The notes under the pieces: model-generated
Seen by the model: only the letters and a program-made list of their open reading frames with translations
What the model was told of the DNA's origin: nothing
The model's database searches: none
Translations under genes and position numbers: made by a program
Shown: one piece after another, positions 33,477 to 40,386 of the stretch
How the letters are laid out: the number at the start of each line of letters is the position of its first letter
Numbering within the stretch: position 1 is the first letter of the stretch
Assembly: GCA_964535215.1 (NCBI GenBank)
Contig: CAZHST010000005.1
Span: forward strand, 50,323-114,322
Direction: 5' to 3'
From: JACQHM01 sp964535215
GTDB taxonomy: Bacteria > Methylomirabilota > Methylomirabilia > Methylomirabilales > JACQHM01
DNA length: 64,000 nt

Positions 33477-34406
33477 TTACCCCCTCGCCAAGGGGTGTGA
33501 TGCTGAACGATCCTCCACGGTTGAACTTTCCATCTCCGGGGCAGGGGACACCGAAACCTCCCGAAGATCCAGCCCTTTCAGACGGCAAAGGTGGCGGACC
33601 TGCTCCCACAGCTTCCTCCGATCCCCCTCCCGAAGGTAGGAAACCCCCAGCTCCTTCGAGTGAAGGCCGGAATAGCCATGGTAGTCAGACCCCCCGGTTG
33701 CCAGGAGCCCAAGCTCCCTGCTTAAACGCCGGTAGTGGGCCATCTGAGAGGGGGTATGGTCAGGGTGATAGACCTCCAGCCCAACGAGCCCCTTCCCCGC
33801 TAAGACCTTGACGACCTCATCCCCGTTGTAGAGGCCCGGGTGGGCCAAGGTCGGGAATCCCCCTGCCTCTTTAATCCTCTCGATGGCCTCCTCGGCTGGC
33901 AGATGCGGGCGCTCCACAAAGGCGGAAGCCCCCTGCTTCAAGTAGCGGTCAAAGGCTTCAGGGATATCCCTGACGTAACCTCGTCTCACCAGGACCTGCG
34001 CCAGGTGCGGACGGCCAACAGATCCTTCAGCCCCGACGGTGAACACCTCCTCCAGGTCCACGTGGATGCCAAGCTCCCCCAGCCTGGCAATCATGTTCCT
34101 CAAGCGCTCGATCCTCGCCGCCTGAGACCGCTCGAGAAACGCGGTAAAGGTGGCATCAGAGGGATCCACGAAGTGCCCCAGGATGTGGATTTCCAGATCC
34201 CCGACGTACGCGGTCACCTCCACGCCCGGGATGACCCGGAGACCAACGGCCCGGCCCTCGTCCAGGGCCTCCTCCACCCCTCTGGTAGTATCGTGATCCG
34301 TGATGCTTAAAAGCATCAGGCCTTGCCGATGAGCTTTTCGCACGAGATCCCGGGGGGGCAAAATCCCATCGGAGGCCGTGGTATGACAATGGAGGTCAAT
34401 GTTCAT
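33477..34406 (-). CDS. PHP-domain phosphoesterase (TrpH/RNase AM-like)
   Basis: A 309-residue metal-dependent phosphoesterase. DLHCHTTASDG and LLSITDHDTTRG carry the first metal ligands, then VIPGVEVTAY, FPTLAHPGLYNG and GLLATGGSDYHG. This matches the 5'-3' exoribonuclease/3',5'-nucleoside bisphosphate phosphatase group. The last about 20 residues (from PEMESSTVED) look unstructured. It is the first gene of the menaquinone-thiamine operon, directly behind a near-consensus promoter. Confidence 0.88.
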   Translation of the reverse strand: MNIDLHCHTTASDGILPPRDLVRKAHRQGLMLLSITDHDTTRGVEEALDEGRAVGLRVIPGVEVTAYVGDLEIHILGHFVDPSDATFTAFLERSQAARIERLRNMIARLGELGIHVDLEEVFTVGAEGSVGRPHLAQVLVRRGYVRDIPEAFDRYLKQGASAFVERPHLPAEEAIERIKEAGGFPTLAHPGLYNGDEVVKVLAGKGLVGLEVYHPDHTPSQMAHYRRLSRELGLLATGGSDYHGYSGLHSKELGVSYLREGDRRKLWEQVRHLCRLKGLDLREVSVSPAPEMESSTVEDRSASHPLARG

Positions 34407-34450
34407 GATATCTCCTAACCGCCAGGAGGAAAATGCTCACTAGAGAAATG

Positions 34451-34480
34451 CATATACCCCTTTTCGACAGGAGTTGTCAA
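34451..34480 (-). promoter_or_regulatory. Putative sigma-70 promoter of the PHP-mqn-thiamine operon
   Basis: On the minus strand TTGACA (34480-34475) and TATATG (34456-34451) are 18 bp apart, about 45 bp before the PHP start. The gap is AT-rich. It faces away from the neighbouring plus-strand promoter. Confidence 0.6.
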
Positions 34481-34501
34481 GGAAATAAATGCTGGCACCG
34501 T

Positions 34502-34530
34502 TTGACTTTCCACCCCAAGGCTGGTATGAA
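34502..34530 (+). promoter_or_regulatory. Putative sigma-70 promoter of the NadD-like gene
   Basis: TTGACT (34502-34507) and TATGAA (34525-34530) are 17 bp apart. The GTG start at 34552 follows with GGAGG four bases upstream, leaving a leader of only about 15 bases. Confidence 0.55.
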
Positions 34531-34551
34531 AAAAAGTGAACCGGAGGCGCC

Positions 34552-35559
34552 GTGAGCCCGTCCCCGAAGAATGCCTTCTACGACATCAAGACCCTCCTCA
34601 CCTTCCGGGAGTTCATCGAAGGTTTGGATCCTGAAGGTCCTCCCGAGTCCGTCCTGGTCTTCCGGCCCCCCTCCCGACCGACACCCGAGCGTCTGGGCAT
34701 CCTCCCCGGAGCCTTTAACCCCTTCACCAGGGCCCATCTCGACCTCGCCCTCTGCAGCATGGCCGCGTATGGGCTTGACGAGCTGTTCTTTGCCATCGGT
34801 CCGGTGATCCTTGAGAAGGAGACTACCCAAGAGGCCTGCCTGGAGGATCGGCTCCTCCTCCTCGTCCTCCTTGCCCAGGCCCATCAGGGGCTTGGGGTCG
34901 TCCTCCTGAGCAAGGGCCTCTACGTCGAGCAGGCCGAAGGTCTCCATCGGCGATTCCCCGCTGCCCGGCTCTTCTTCGTCGTCGGCTTTGACAAGGTCCT
35001 GCAGATCTTCGATCCCCGCTACTACCCCGATCGCGAGGGAGCCCTCCGGACCCTTTTCGAACGGGCTTTCCTGATCGTTGGGAGCCGAGGCGGCAAAGGG
35101 CAGGGAGAACTGCAGGCATTTCTCAACCGCCCCGAGAACCGGGCCTTCCGGGACAGGATCCTTCCCCTCGAACTCCCGGAAACCGGGCAGCACCTCTCTT
35201 CGACCCTTGTCCGGGAAAAGGTGAAGCGGGGCATCCCGATCACCGGTGATGTCCCGGGGCTGGTTGAGGCCTTTATCCAGGAGACCAAGCTGTATGCCCT
35301 TCCCCAACGCCTCAGCCACGGGGAGGAGATAAACGCGTATGCCCTTCGGATCGCCCTCCTGAACGCTTTCGCCCGGGCGAGGCCCTGGGCGGAGGAGCAG
35401 GGTGACTTCCGGGGGCTCCTCCGGAGGGCCCTCAGTGAAACCGAGGAAGGGCGGGCCTTCCGGACCCTCTTACGCCATCCCCCGGCGGGTCCGCTGGAAG
35501 AGATCCTCCGAAGGTTCCAGGCCGGAGAGGGCCTTCTTCACCAGGAAGGAGGGGGATGA
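34552..35559 (+). CDS. Nicotinate-nucleotide adenylyltransferase-like protein with extra N- and C-terminal regions
   Basis: A 335-residue protein with a nucleotidyltransferase core (about 46-250): LGILPGAFNPFTRAHLDLA, where TRAH replaces the HxGH of most NadD proteins, and SSTLVREKVKRG near the end of the core as the second nucleotide motif. NadD is usually about 200 residues; this one has about 45 extra at the N-terminus and 85 at the C-terminus, helical and charged. The start is GTG. It may be a NAD- or CoA-pathway adenylyltransferase, or a relative with another substrate. Confidence 0.7.
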   Translation: MSPSPKNAFYDIKTLLTFREFIEGLDPEGPPESVLVFRPPSRPTPERLGILPGAFNPFTRAHLDLALCSMAAYGLDELFFAIGPVILEKETTQEACLEDRLLLLVLLAQAHQGLGVVLLSKGLYVEQAEGLHRRFPAARLFFVVGFDKVLQIFDPRYYPDREGALRTLFERAFLIVGSRGGKGQGELQAFLNRPENRAFRDRILPLELPETGQHLSSTLVREKVKRGIPITGDVPGLVEAFIQETKLYALPQRLSHGEEINAYALRIALLNAFARARPWAEEQGDFRGLLRRALSETEEGRAFRTLLRHPPAGPLEEILRRFQAGEGLLHQEGGG

Positions 35560-35563
35560 ACCC

Positions 35564-35612
35564 TTGGTAGCGGCGGAGGGATTCGAACCCCCGACAGAGG
35601 GCTTATGAGACC
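35564..35612 (-). repeat. att-like partial tRNA-Met copy (left end of integrated relic)
   Basis: These 49 bp match 36614-36662, the 3' half of the intact tRNA-Met gene from the anticodon arm to CCA, with one mismatch (35569 versus 36619). The orientation is the same as the tRNA. The sequence then diverges, so this is not a working tRNA. It is the footprint left when an integrase inserts DNA at a tRNA 3' end. Confidence 0.8.
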
Positions 35613-35765
35613 GTAACGGCCAAAGCCCGCGAGCCCGCGCCAGTCCTGCCTTTTCCAGCATCGACAAGGTTTGCTTTCCTTCGGGGAGTGTGATAGACTA
35701 CGACCAAATACGATGGAAATTGACACCGTACTAGCACCAGAATTGACACCGGGCCAGGAGGCTCC

Positions 35766-35993
35766 ATGGTGCGCTACTTCAAAGTGATCGTCGAGAAGCA
35801 TCCAGAGGGCTACGTGGCCTATCCCCTGGGCCTCAAAGGGGTCGTGGTGGGCGAAGGCGAAACCTACGAGGAGGCCTTCGCGGATGTGAAGTCCGCCATC
35901 CGCTTTCACATCGAGACCTTCGGGCTGGAGGCGCTGGAGCCTGAGTCGCCGGTCCTGGAGGCCTTCATCGCGGAAGCCGGGGTCACGGTCTGA
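35766..35993 (+). CDS. hicB: HicB-family antitoxin
   Basis: A 75-residue protein with the partial RNase H fold of HicB: YFKVIVEKHPEGYVAYPLGL, then VVVGEGETYEEAFADVKSAI and ending FIAEAGVTV. CCAGGAGG precedes the ATG. HicB normally neutralises the mRNase HicA and may bind DNA. Its stop overlaps the hicA start, but hicA is truncated, so the antitoxin has no intact partner here. Confidence 0.85.
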   Translation: MVRYFKVIVEKHPEGYVAYPLGLKGVVVGEGETYEEAFADVKSAIRFHIETFGLEALEPESPVLEAFIAEAGVTV

Positions 35994-36109
35994 TGCCCAG
36001 GTTCCCGGTGGATGCGCCCAAGGCGAAGGTGCTCAAGGCCTTGGAGCGGCTAGGCTTCCACCTGGTTCGAGAAGGTCCGCTCTGGGCGAGAAGCGGAACG
36101 GCATCATGA
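35993..36109 (+). pseudogene. hicA: Truncated HicA toxin
   Basis: The ATG overlaps the hicB stop (TGATG). The first 28 residues (MPRFPVDAPKAKVLKALERL, then GFHLVREG) match the N-terminus of HicA, but the conserved GSH..M core and the rest are replaced by 10 unrelated residues and a stop. HicA is normally 60-85 residues with a catalytic histidine after this point. This is a broken toxin. Confidence 0.75.
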
Positions 36110-36285
36110 GCTATGAGCTGATCGGCATCATCCTCCTGGGGCTCTTGGAGGTCGTCGGCCTCGTTCTCAGCCTCTTCATCACCATGCGCGGCTTCCGGGA
36201 GATCAGCCGGATTCAACGGGCAATTGCCGGCCTGATCGTCCAGGAGTCCGAGAAGATCCAGGCCTTGCTCCGGGCCTCCGGGTAA
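36106..36285 (+). CDS. Small hypothetical membrane protein in the relic
   Basis: A 59-residue ORF whose ATG overlaps the truncated hicA stop (ATGA). It has one hydrophobic helix (about 4-26; IGIILLGLLEVVGLVLSLFI) and a charged amphipathic C-terminal helix. No family is recognised and no separate ribosome site is clear. It may be real element cargo or a chance ORF. Confidence 0.35.
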   Translation: MSYELIGIILLGLLEVVGLVLSLFITMRGFREISRIQRAIAGLIVQESEKIQALLRASG

Positions 36286-36420
36286 GGACACTCTTTCCGT
36301 CCACGCCCCGGCCTAGCGTGTGCACCGCTTGAGCGCAATTGAGGCGGAGATCTGGAGCAACTTCCGCTGGCTCCTCCCAGCTCACGATGTGGATCACGAT
36401 CCTCGTGGCCATCCTCCTGT

Positions 36421-36678
36421 GACGCTGAGATCCTCTTCACTATCCAGACCCTCCTCGGCCACAAGACCCCGGCCATGACCTTTCGCTACAGCCACCTCTC
36501 CCCCGACCACCAGCGGCGGGTGGTAGAGCGTTTGATTGCCGACGGAACCGACACCAGAATTGACACCAGGAAAGAGAGCTTCGAAGGGGAAAGTGCGGAA
36601 GGACTTGATTTCATTGGTGGCGGCGGAGGGATTCGAACCCCCGACAGAGGGCTTATGAGACCCCTGCTCTACCCCTGA
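36421..36678 (+). pseudogene. Tyrosine recombinase (phage/island integrase), C-terminal remnant
   Basis: The frame reads DAEILFTIQTLLGHKTPAM and then TFRYSHLSPDHQRRVVERL, the C-terminal box of tyrosine recombinases: LGH histidine and the RYSHLS tyrosine nucleophile. The N-terminal and central catalytic parts, including the conserved arginines, are missing. The frame runs through the att site into the tRNA-Met gene on the other strand and stops at 36676-36678. It marks the integrase that used this tRNA as target. Confidence 0.82.
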
Positions 36679-36689
36679 GCTACGCCGCC
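36615..36689 (-). tRNA. tRNA-Met (CAT), elongator type
   Basis: Folds as a full cloverleaf on the minus strand: acceptor GGCGGCG/CGCCGCC, D stem GCTC/GAGC, anticodon loop CTCATAA with CAT, T arm GGGGG-TTCGAAT-CCCTC, discriminator A and encoded CCA (36615-36617). The G1-C72 pair and anticodon stem rule out the initiator, which is at 45.4 kb. A CAT tRNA could also be tRNA-Ile2 (the TilS substrate), but the overall pattern fits elongator methionine. It is the target of the integrated relic. Confidence 0.88.
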
Positions 36690-36738
36690 CCGGTCGCAAA
36701 GCCTCCTTCAGGAAGCTCAGCCGACCGATCCGCAGGTA

Positions 36739-36767
36739 AGTGTGTCATAGAATCGAGGAGGTGTCAA
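36739..36767 (-). promoter_or_regulatory. Putative promoter of tRNA-Met
   Basis: On the minus strand TTGACA (36767-36762) and CACACT (36744-36739) are 17 bp apart, about 50 bp upstream of the tRNA. The neighbouring insertion sequence begins within about 10 bp of the -35, leaving it intact. Confidence 0.45.
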
Positions 36768-36820
36768 GGCACAATACTGACCTTCAGACCTGAGTTCGGA
36801 CATTCCCATGAACGATCCGT

Positions 36821-37623
36821 CTAAACCGCTCCCAGTCGCAATGCCTCTCCCACCAGCAGCCCTACCCCATAGGCCAGCAGGATCAGGGCGAGCATCTTCT
36901 CCAACTGTTCCCGCTTCTTGTTCATAATCTTCTCTAAGCCCAACAGGCTCTTGAGATCCCGGAAGCTTTGGTCGAGGTTCATCCTCGCCTGGTAGATCTC
37001 CAAGGCCGGCTCCGGCTCCAGGTTGGTGAACACCCCCAGCGGCTCTTGAAAGCCCTTCCGCCATTCCCCGACCACGTTCCCGGGCCCCTTCCCTTTGGAG
37101 CGGACCCCGCGGTACCAGACCCGCTCGCCAGGCTTCAGCGAGTCGGTTCCGGGAGGTGGCCTCCTGCCCTAACGTGCCCTCGGAGGAGGTGATGAAGGCA
37201 CAGGGGAGGGCCCGTCCATGATAGGGTCGGGCCAGGACCAGCAGCCAGAAGCCGAAGGTCTTGCCATCCGAGAGCCGTCCCACGGACTCGGTCTTTTTGG
37301 CCTGCCGTCGGGGGACCTCTGTGGGATCACCGATAATAAAGGACGCCTCCTCATCAAAGAGGCGGAGGAGCGAGTCCCGGGGGTCCGTAGCCTCAAGAAA
37401 CCGCTGAATGGCTTTGTAGTTAGCCGCCGGATTGCCTGGCATGGCCTGGGCAATATCCGAGAGCCGGGGCGATTGGGCCTCCAAGATCCCTTTCAGGATC
37501 CCGGCGGCCTTCTGGGCCTGCTCCGGCCTGCCTGCCTGTGGCAGACAGGTAGCAGACAGGCCGATCAAAGAGTTCCTGTGCAAAGCGTTCCATCCCCTTC
37601 CCAGGGAGCACCGGGAATGCCAT
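36821..37623 (-). pseudogene. IS4-family transposase, disrupted
   Basis: The start is ATG 37623 (MAFPVLPGKGMERFAQELF) with GGAGGG upstream. After LFDR the frame is broken by a palindromic insertion; the sense frame resumes with PEQAQKAAGILKGILEAQSP and runs through FIIGDPTEVPRRQAKKTE, likely holding the first DDE aspartate, to ITSSEGTLGQEATS. A second frame change, with apparent loss of the central catalytic part, leads to GEWRKGFQEPLGVFTNLEPE and NLDQSFRDLKSLLGLEKIM at the C-terminus. Not functional. Confidence 0.75.
37526..37562. repeat. Palindromic repeat inserted in the transposase gene
   Basis: GGCCTG at one end and CAGGCC at the other enclose CCTGCCTGTGGCAGACAGG, able to form a strong hairpin. 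Removing about 34 bp between the flanking GGCC motifs rejoins LFDR to PEQAQKAAG in one frame, so this repeat is an insertion that caused a frameshift. The CCTGTCTG/CAGACAGG class of palindrome is found dispersed in many uncultured bacterial genomes. Confidence 0.7.
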
Positions 37624-37757
37624 CGTATGTCCCTCCTTCCCAAAGGGTTTCCTTCATGATACCCCAGCTCCCTGTCCGAAGTCATGTCCTGAGGTCAGAC
37701 AATAGACACAAGGGCAATTATTCCCCCTTCTTTACGCCCGCTGGGAGAAGCGAACCC

Positions 37758-37786
37758 TTGAAGCGGATCCCCTGACCAAGTACAAT
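37758..37786 (+). promoter_or_regulatory. Putative sigma-70 promoter of the HTH/ribbon protein gene
   Basis: TTGAAG (37758-37763) and TACAAT (37781-37786) are 17 bp apart, about 75 bp before the start at 37860. It lies just outside the right end of the dead insertion sequence. Confidence 0.55.
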
Positions 37787-37859
37787 AGGGCCTAGCGGTG
37801 ACGTCTTCCGGCAGAGAACCCCCATGTCGTCCCCAAGGTGGAGACGAGGGAGGAGCCCA

Positions 37860-38234
37860 ATGGATGAAGCACGGGCGTTGAGGATCGTCGAACTCTACAG
37901 GCAAGGGGTCTCCGTCGAGCAGTTGGCGGAGCGCTTCGGGATGACGGTTGCGAACATGAAGACCCTACTGGCCAACTTGGCCAAGCAGGGGTATCTGCCA
38001 AGGGCCCATGGCCGGGTTAAATCCCCAGGGGCTCCCTCGCCGGCAAAGGAGAGAGCCCGGGTCACCAAGAGCATCCGGATCAGGCCGGAGGTCTGGGAAC
38101 GCCTCCGAGGTTATGTCGAGGAACGCCGCTCGGGGGACCAGGAGTCCCTCACCACCTCTGAGGTGGTCGAGCAGGCCGTGGAGGAGTACCTGGGTCGCCA
38201 CGCCTCCTTCTCCTCCAAGAGGAAAGGGAGCTGA
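37860..38234 (+). CDS. Putative DNA-binding protein with HTH and ribbon-helix-helix-like modules
   Basis: A 124-residue protein. The N-terminus (about 1-40; RIVELYRQGVSVEQLAERFG then MTVANMKTLLANL) looks like a helix-turn-helix. After a basic linker (RVKSPGAPSPAKERARV) comes TKSIRIRPEVWERLRGYVEE and LTTSEVVEQAVEEYLGRH, the pattern of a ribbon-helix-helix. GGGAGGAG precedes ATG 37860. No family name is known to me. It is followed after 7 bp by a GAF-domain gene. Confidence 0.65.
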   Translation: MDEARALRIVELYRQGVSVEQLAERFGMTVANMKTLLANLAKQGYLPRAHGRVKSPGAPSPAKERARVTKSIRIRPEVWERLRGYVEERRSGDQESLTTSEVVEQAVEEYLGRHASFSSKRKGS

Positions 38235-38241
38235 GAGGCAA

Positions 38242-38895
38242 ATGATGATGGATCGGCGAAAGGGGGACCGCCGGATCACCCCTCTCCCCCTTGCCAAGCC
38301 GCCTCCCGGGCTCCCCGAACGACGCCAGGGGCTGCGGCGGGCCCTTGACCGCCTCCAACAGGAACTTGTCCGGGAGCTCGAGCTCCTGGCTGGTCTGCAT
38401 CCCCGCCCGGCGGCGCTTTTCGAGCAGGTCCTCGCCCAGATTGGTCGCTACCTGGCCGCTTCCTTCCAGGTCGGCGAGGATGAAGTCGGGATCCTCCTGG
38501 TGAAGGATCAGGACCAGCTCCTGCGCTTTGCCTATCCCCTGGAGCTTTACCGGGGGAAGGTGAACCTCTTCCCCATCGCCGCCCCGAGCGTGGCCGGTTG
38601 GGTTGTGCAGGGAAAGCAGGGCGCCCTCTACAACGACATGACGATGATCCCTCATCTCCGCATCTACGAGCGGATCCGGTTGGCCAGCGAGAGCGCCCGT
38701 CCGGTCCAGAAAATGCTGGCCGCGCCGCTCCTTGACCCGGATGGGCATGCCGTGGGGGTCCTCGAGGTCTGCCGGAAGGCCCCTACCCTTCAAGAGGCGG
38801 GGCCGGACTTTTCCGAGCTGGATCTCCTGAAGCTCACCGATTTTGGCCGGGCCCTGGCCGTGTATCTGGTCCGGTTCCTCCCGGAAGAGTTCTGA
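38242..38895 (+). CDS. GAF-domain protein
   Basis: A 217-residue soluble protein. A basic start (MMMDRRKGDRRITPLPLAK) leads to a helix and a GAF domain (about 55-215; QIGRYLAASFQVGEDEVGIL, SVAGWVVQGKQGALYNDM, MLAAPLLDPDGHAVGVLEV). GAF domains bind small ligands or nucleotides. There is no output domain, so it may act through a partner, such as the DNA-binding protein encoded just upstream. The frame is open 78 codons further upstream but the ATG cluster at 38242 has GAGAGG before it. Confidence 0.78.
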   Translation: MMMDRRKGDRRITPLPLAKPPPGLPERRQGLRRALDRLQQELVRELELLAGLHPRPAALFEQVLAQIGRYLAASFQVGEDEVGILLVKDQDQLLRFAYPLELYRGKVNLFPIAAPSVAGWVVQGKQGALYNDMTMIPHLRIYERIRLASESARPVQKMLAAPLLDPDGHAVGVLEVCRKAPTLQEAGPDFSELDLLKLTDFGRALAVYLVRFLPEEF

Positions 38896-38914
38896 TGCAG
38901 GGGAGGGAAACCCA

Positions 38915-39376
38915 ATGGAATTCACGCTGACGAGCAGTGCCTTCGAACCCGGTGGAATGATCCCGAAGCTGTACACCTGCGATGGGCCCGATGTCTCACC
39001 GCCGTTACGGTGGACGGATCCTCCCCCGGGGACCAAGAGTCTCGCCTTGATCTGCGATGACCCGGATGCCCCTGTGGGCACCTGGGTTCATTGGGTCCTT
39101 TACAGCCTGCCCCCTGAGATCCGCGAGCTGCCGGAGGGGGTCCCACCCCAGCCGACCCTCCCCGGGGGGGGCAAACAGGGGCGAAACGATTTCCGTAAGA
39201 TCGGGTATGGGGGCCCATGCCCGCCCAAGGGACCGGCCCATCGCTACTTCTTCAGGCTCTACGCCCTGGATGCCGATCCCAACCTCGAACCAGGGGCCAC
39301 CAAACAGGACCTCCTGGAGGCAATGACCAACCATATCCTCGCCCAAGCCGAGCTGATGGGACGCTACCGTCGGTGA
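38915..39376 (+). CDS. YbhB/YbcL family (PEBP-like) protein
   Basis: A 153-residue protein of the phosphatidylethanolamine-binding-like family: MIPKLYTCDGPDVSPPLRW, SLALICDDPDAPVGTWVHWV and NDFRKIGYGGPCPPKGPAHR with YFFRLYALDADPNL. The DPDAP and GPCPP-GPxHRY motifs form the anion-binding pocket. The bacterial role is unknown; some members are kinase-inhibitor-like. No signal peptide, so cytoplasmic. It begins 19 bp after the GAF gene. Confidence 0.92.
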   Translation: MEFTLTSSAFEPGGMIPKLYTCDGPDVSPPLRWTDPPPGTKSLALICDDPDAPVGTWVHWVLYSLPPEIRELPEGVPPQPTLPGGGKQGRNDFRKIGYGGPCPPKGPAHRYFFRLYALDADPNLEPGATKQDLLEAMTNHILAQAELMGRYRR

Positions 39377-39408
39377 AGGGGTAAGCCCTTCAAAAGAGGG
39401 GGGGGACG

Positions 39409-40386
39409 ATGACGTATCTGATTACAGGGGCCCACGGGTTTATCGGGACGCACCTCATCCGGGAGTGTCTTCAGGCAGGGATCAGGGTCATCACCTACGA
39501 TCTCGCCCGCCCCCGGTACCCCGAGCCGGGTCTCGAAGGGGCCCTGGCCGTGGAAGGGGATATCCTGGAGCCGATGAGGCTCCTCGCGGCCATGCGGGAC
39601 CATCAGGTCCAGGCCGTGATCCATCTGGTGGCCTATGGGGCGGGCGAGATCGGCCGGGAGATCGGCCTCGTCAAAGCCGGTGACTACAACCCTTTAAAAG
39701 GGGCTGAGGTGAATGTTCTGGGAGCCCTGAATGTGTTTGAGGCAGCCCGACTGGCCGGGGTCCGCCGGGTCGTCTATGCCAGCTCTATCGCCGTCTATGG
39801 CCCTCCTGCCGTCTACGGCGGAAAGACCCCTGACGAGGACGCCCCGCTTCGCCCCCAGACCCTCTACGGGGCGGCCAAGGCACTGGTCGAGGTGGCCGCC
39901 GAGGTCTACCACCGGCAGCATGGCCTGGAGGTCGTCGGCCTCCGCCCGACGTTTGTTTACGGCCCCGGGCGCTGGTACCGGGGGACGGTCCCCTTCGTCG
40001 TGGATCTCTTCGAAGGGGCCCTTGCAAAACGGCCTGTCCGGATCGAGGCAGCGGATGTCCCCTGGGACATGGTCTATGTGAAGGACGTGGCCCACGCCTT
40101 CTTCTTAGCGGCCCAGGCAAAGACCCCGGAGCATCGCCTCTTCAACGTGACCGGTCATACCGCCAGACCTCGGGACGTCATGGAAGTGGTGAAGCGCCTG
40201 GTCCCGGAGGTCCAGGTTGAGGTCGTCCCGGGGGGGGAGCCGGTCTTCCCGTACGGGCTAAGCGGTGAGCGGGCCAAGCGGGAACTGGGCTTTTCCCCTC
40301 GATACTCGCTGGAGGAGGCGGCCAAGGATTACCTCGCGGATTTGAGGAGTCGGATGAAGGCCGAAGGAGGAGCCCATGAAAGGTAA
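39409..40386 (+). CDS. NAD-dependent epimerase/dehydratase (extended SDR)
   Basis: A 325-residue Rossmann enzyme. YLITGAHGFIGTHLIRECL holds the GxxGxxG dinucleotide motif, VYASSIAVYG the catalytic Ser and LYGAAKALVE the YxxxK pair. DVPWDMVYVKDVAHAFFLA matches sugar-nucleotide epimerases. It overlaps the ThDP enzyme by 11 bp, suggesting one pathway. The substrate may be a sugar nucleotide or other hydroxy compound; it cannot be read from sequence. Confidence 0.88.
   Translation: MTYLITGAHGFIGTHLIRECLQAGIRVITYDLARPRYPEPGLEGALAVEGDILEPMRLLAAMRDHQVQAVIHLVAYGAGEIGREIGLVKAGDYNPLKGAEVNVLGALNVFEAARLAGVRRVVYASSIAVYGPPAVYGGKTPDEDAPLRPQTLYGAAKALVEVAAEVYHRQHGLEVVGLRPTFVYGPGRWYRGTVPFVVDLFEGALAKRPVRIEAADVPWDMVYVKDVAHAFFLAAQAKTPEHRLFNVTGHTARPRDVMEVVKRLVPEVQVEVVPGGEPVFPYGLSGERAKRELGFSPRYSLEEAAKDYLADLRSRMKAEGGAHER

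Larger units (their letters stand above)
35564..36662. mobile_element. Decayed tRNA-integrated element (about 1.05 kb between att repeats)
   Basis: Bounded by the 49-bp repeats at 35564-35612 and 36614-36662, with the intact tRNA at the right. Contents: hicB antitoxin, 5' part of hicA, a small membrane ORF, then about 130 bp without genes and the C-terminal end of a tyrosine recombinase next to the tRNA. A 16-bp sequence CACCAGAATTGACACC occurs near both ends (35735-35750 and 36552-36567). The element is far too short to be mobile, so most of it has been deleted. Confidence 0.75.
36775..37704 (-). mobile_element. Degenerate IS4-like insertion sequence
   Basis: Imperfect terminal inverted repeats bound the element: the left end has ACTGACCTTCAG and GTTCGGACA, the right end read inward has TCTGACCTCAG and CTTCGGACA. 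Between them is a transposase spread over three frames. At about 930 bp it is shorter than intact IS4-type elements, consistent with internal deletion. End positions are good to a few bases. Confidence 0.65.

Noticed and set aside
34491..34507. Sigma-54 promoter TGGCACCGTTTGAC
   Set aside because: The -12 part lacks the TTGCA core, and a sigma-70 promoter overlaps it.
35564..35612. Second tRNA-Met gene
   Set aside because: Only the 3' half is present and the sequence after the anticodon arm does not pair, so it is an att footprint.
36717..37685. 322-codon intact protein
   Set aside because: Only part of the frame matches transposase; the ends are in other frames, so it is a pseudogene.
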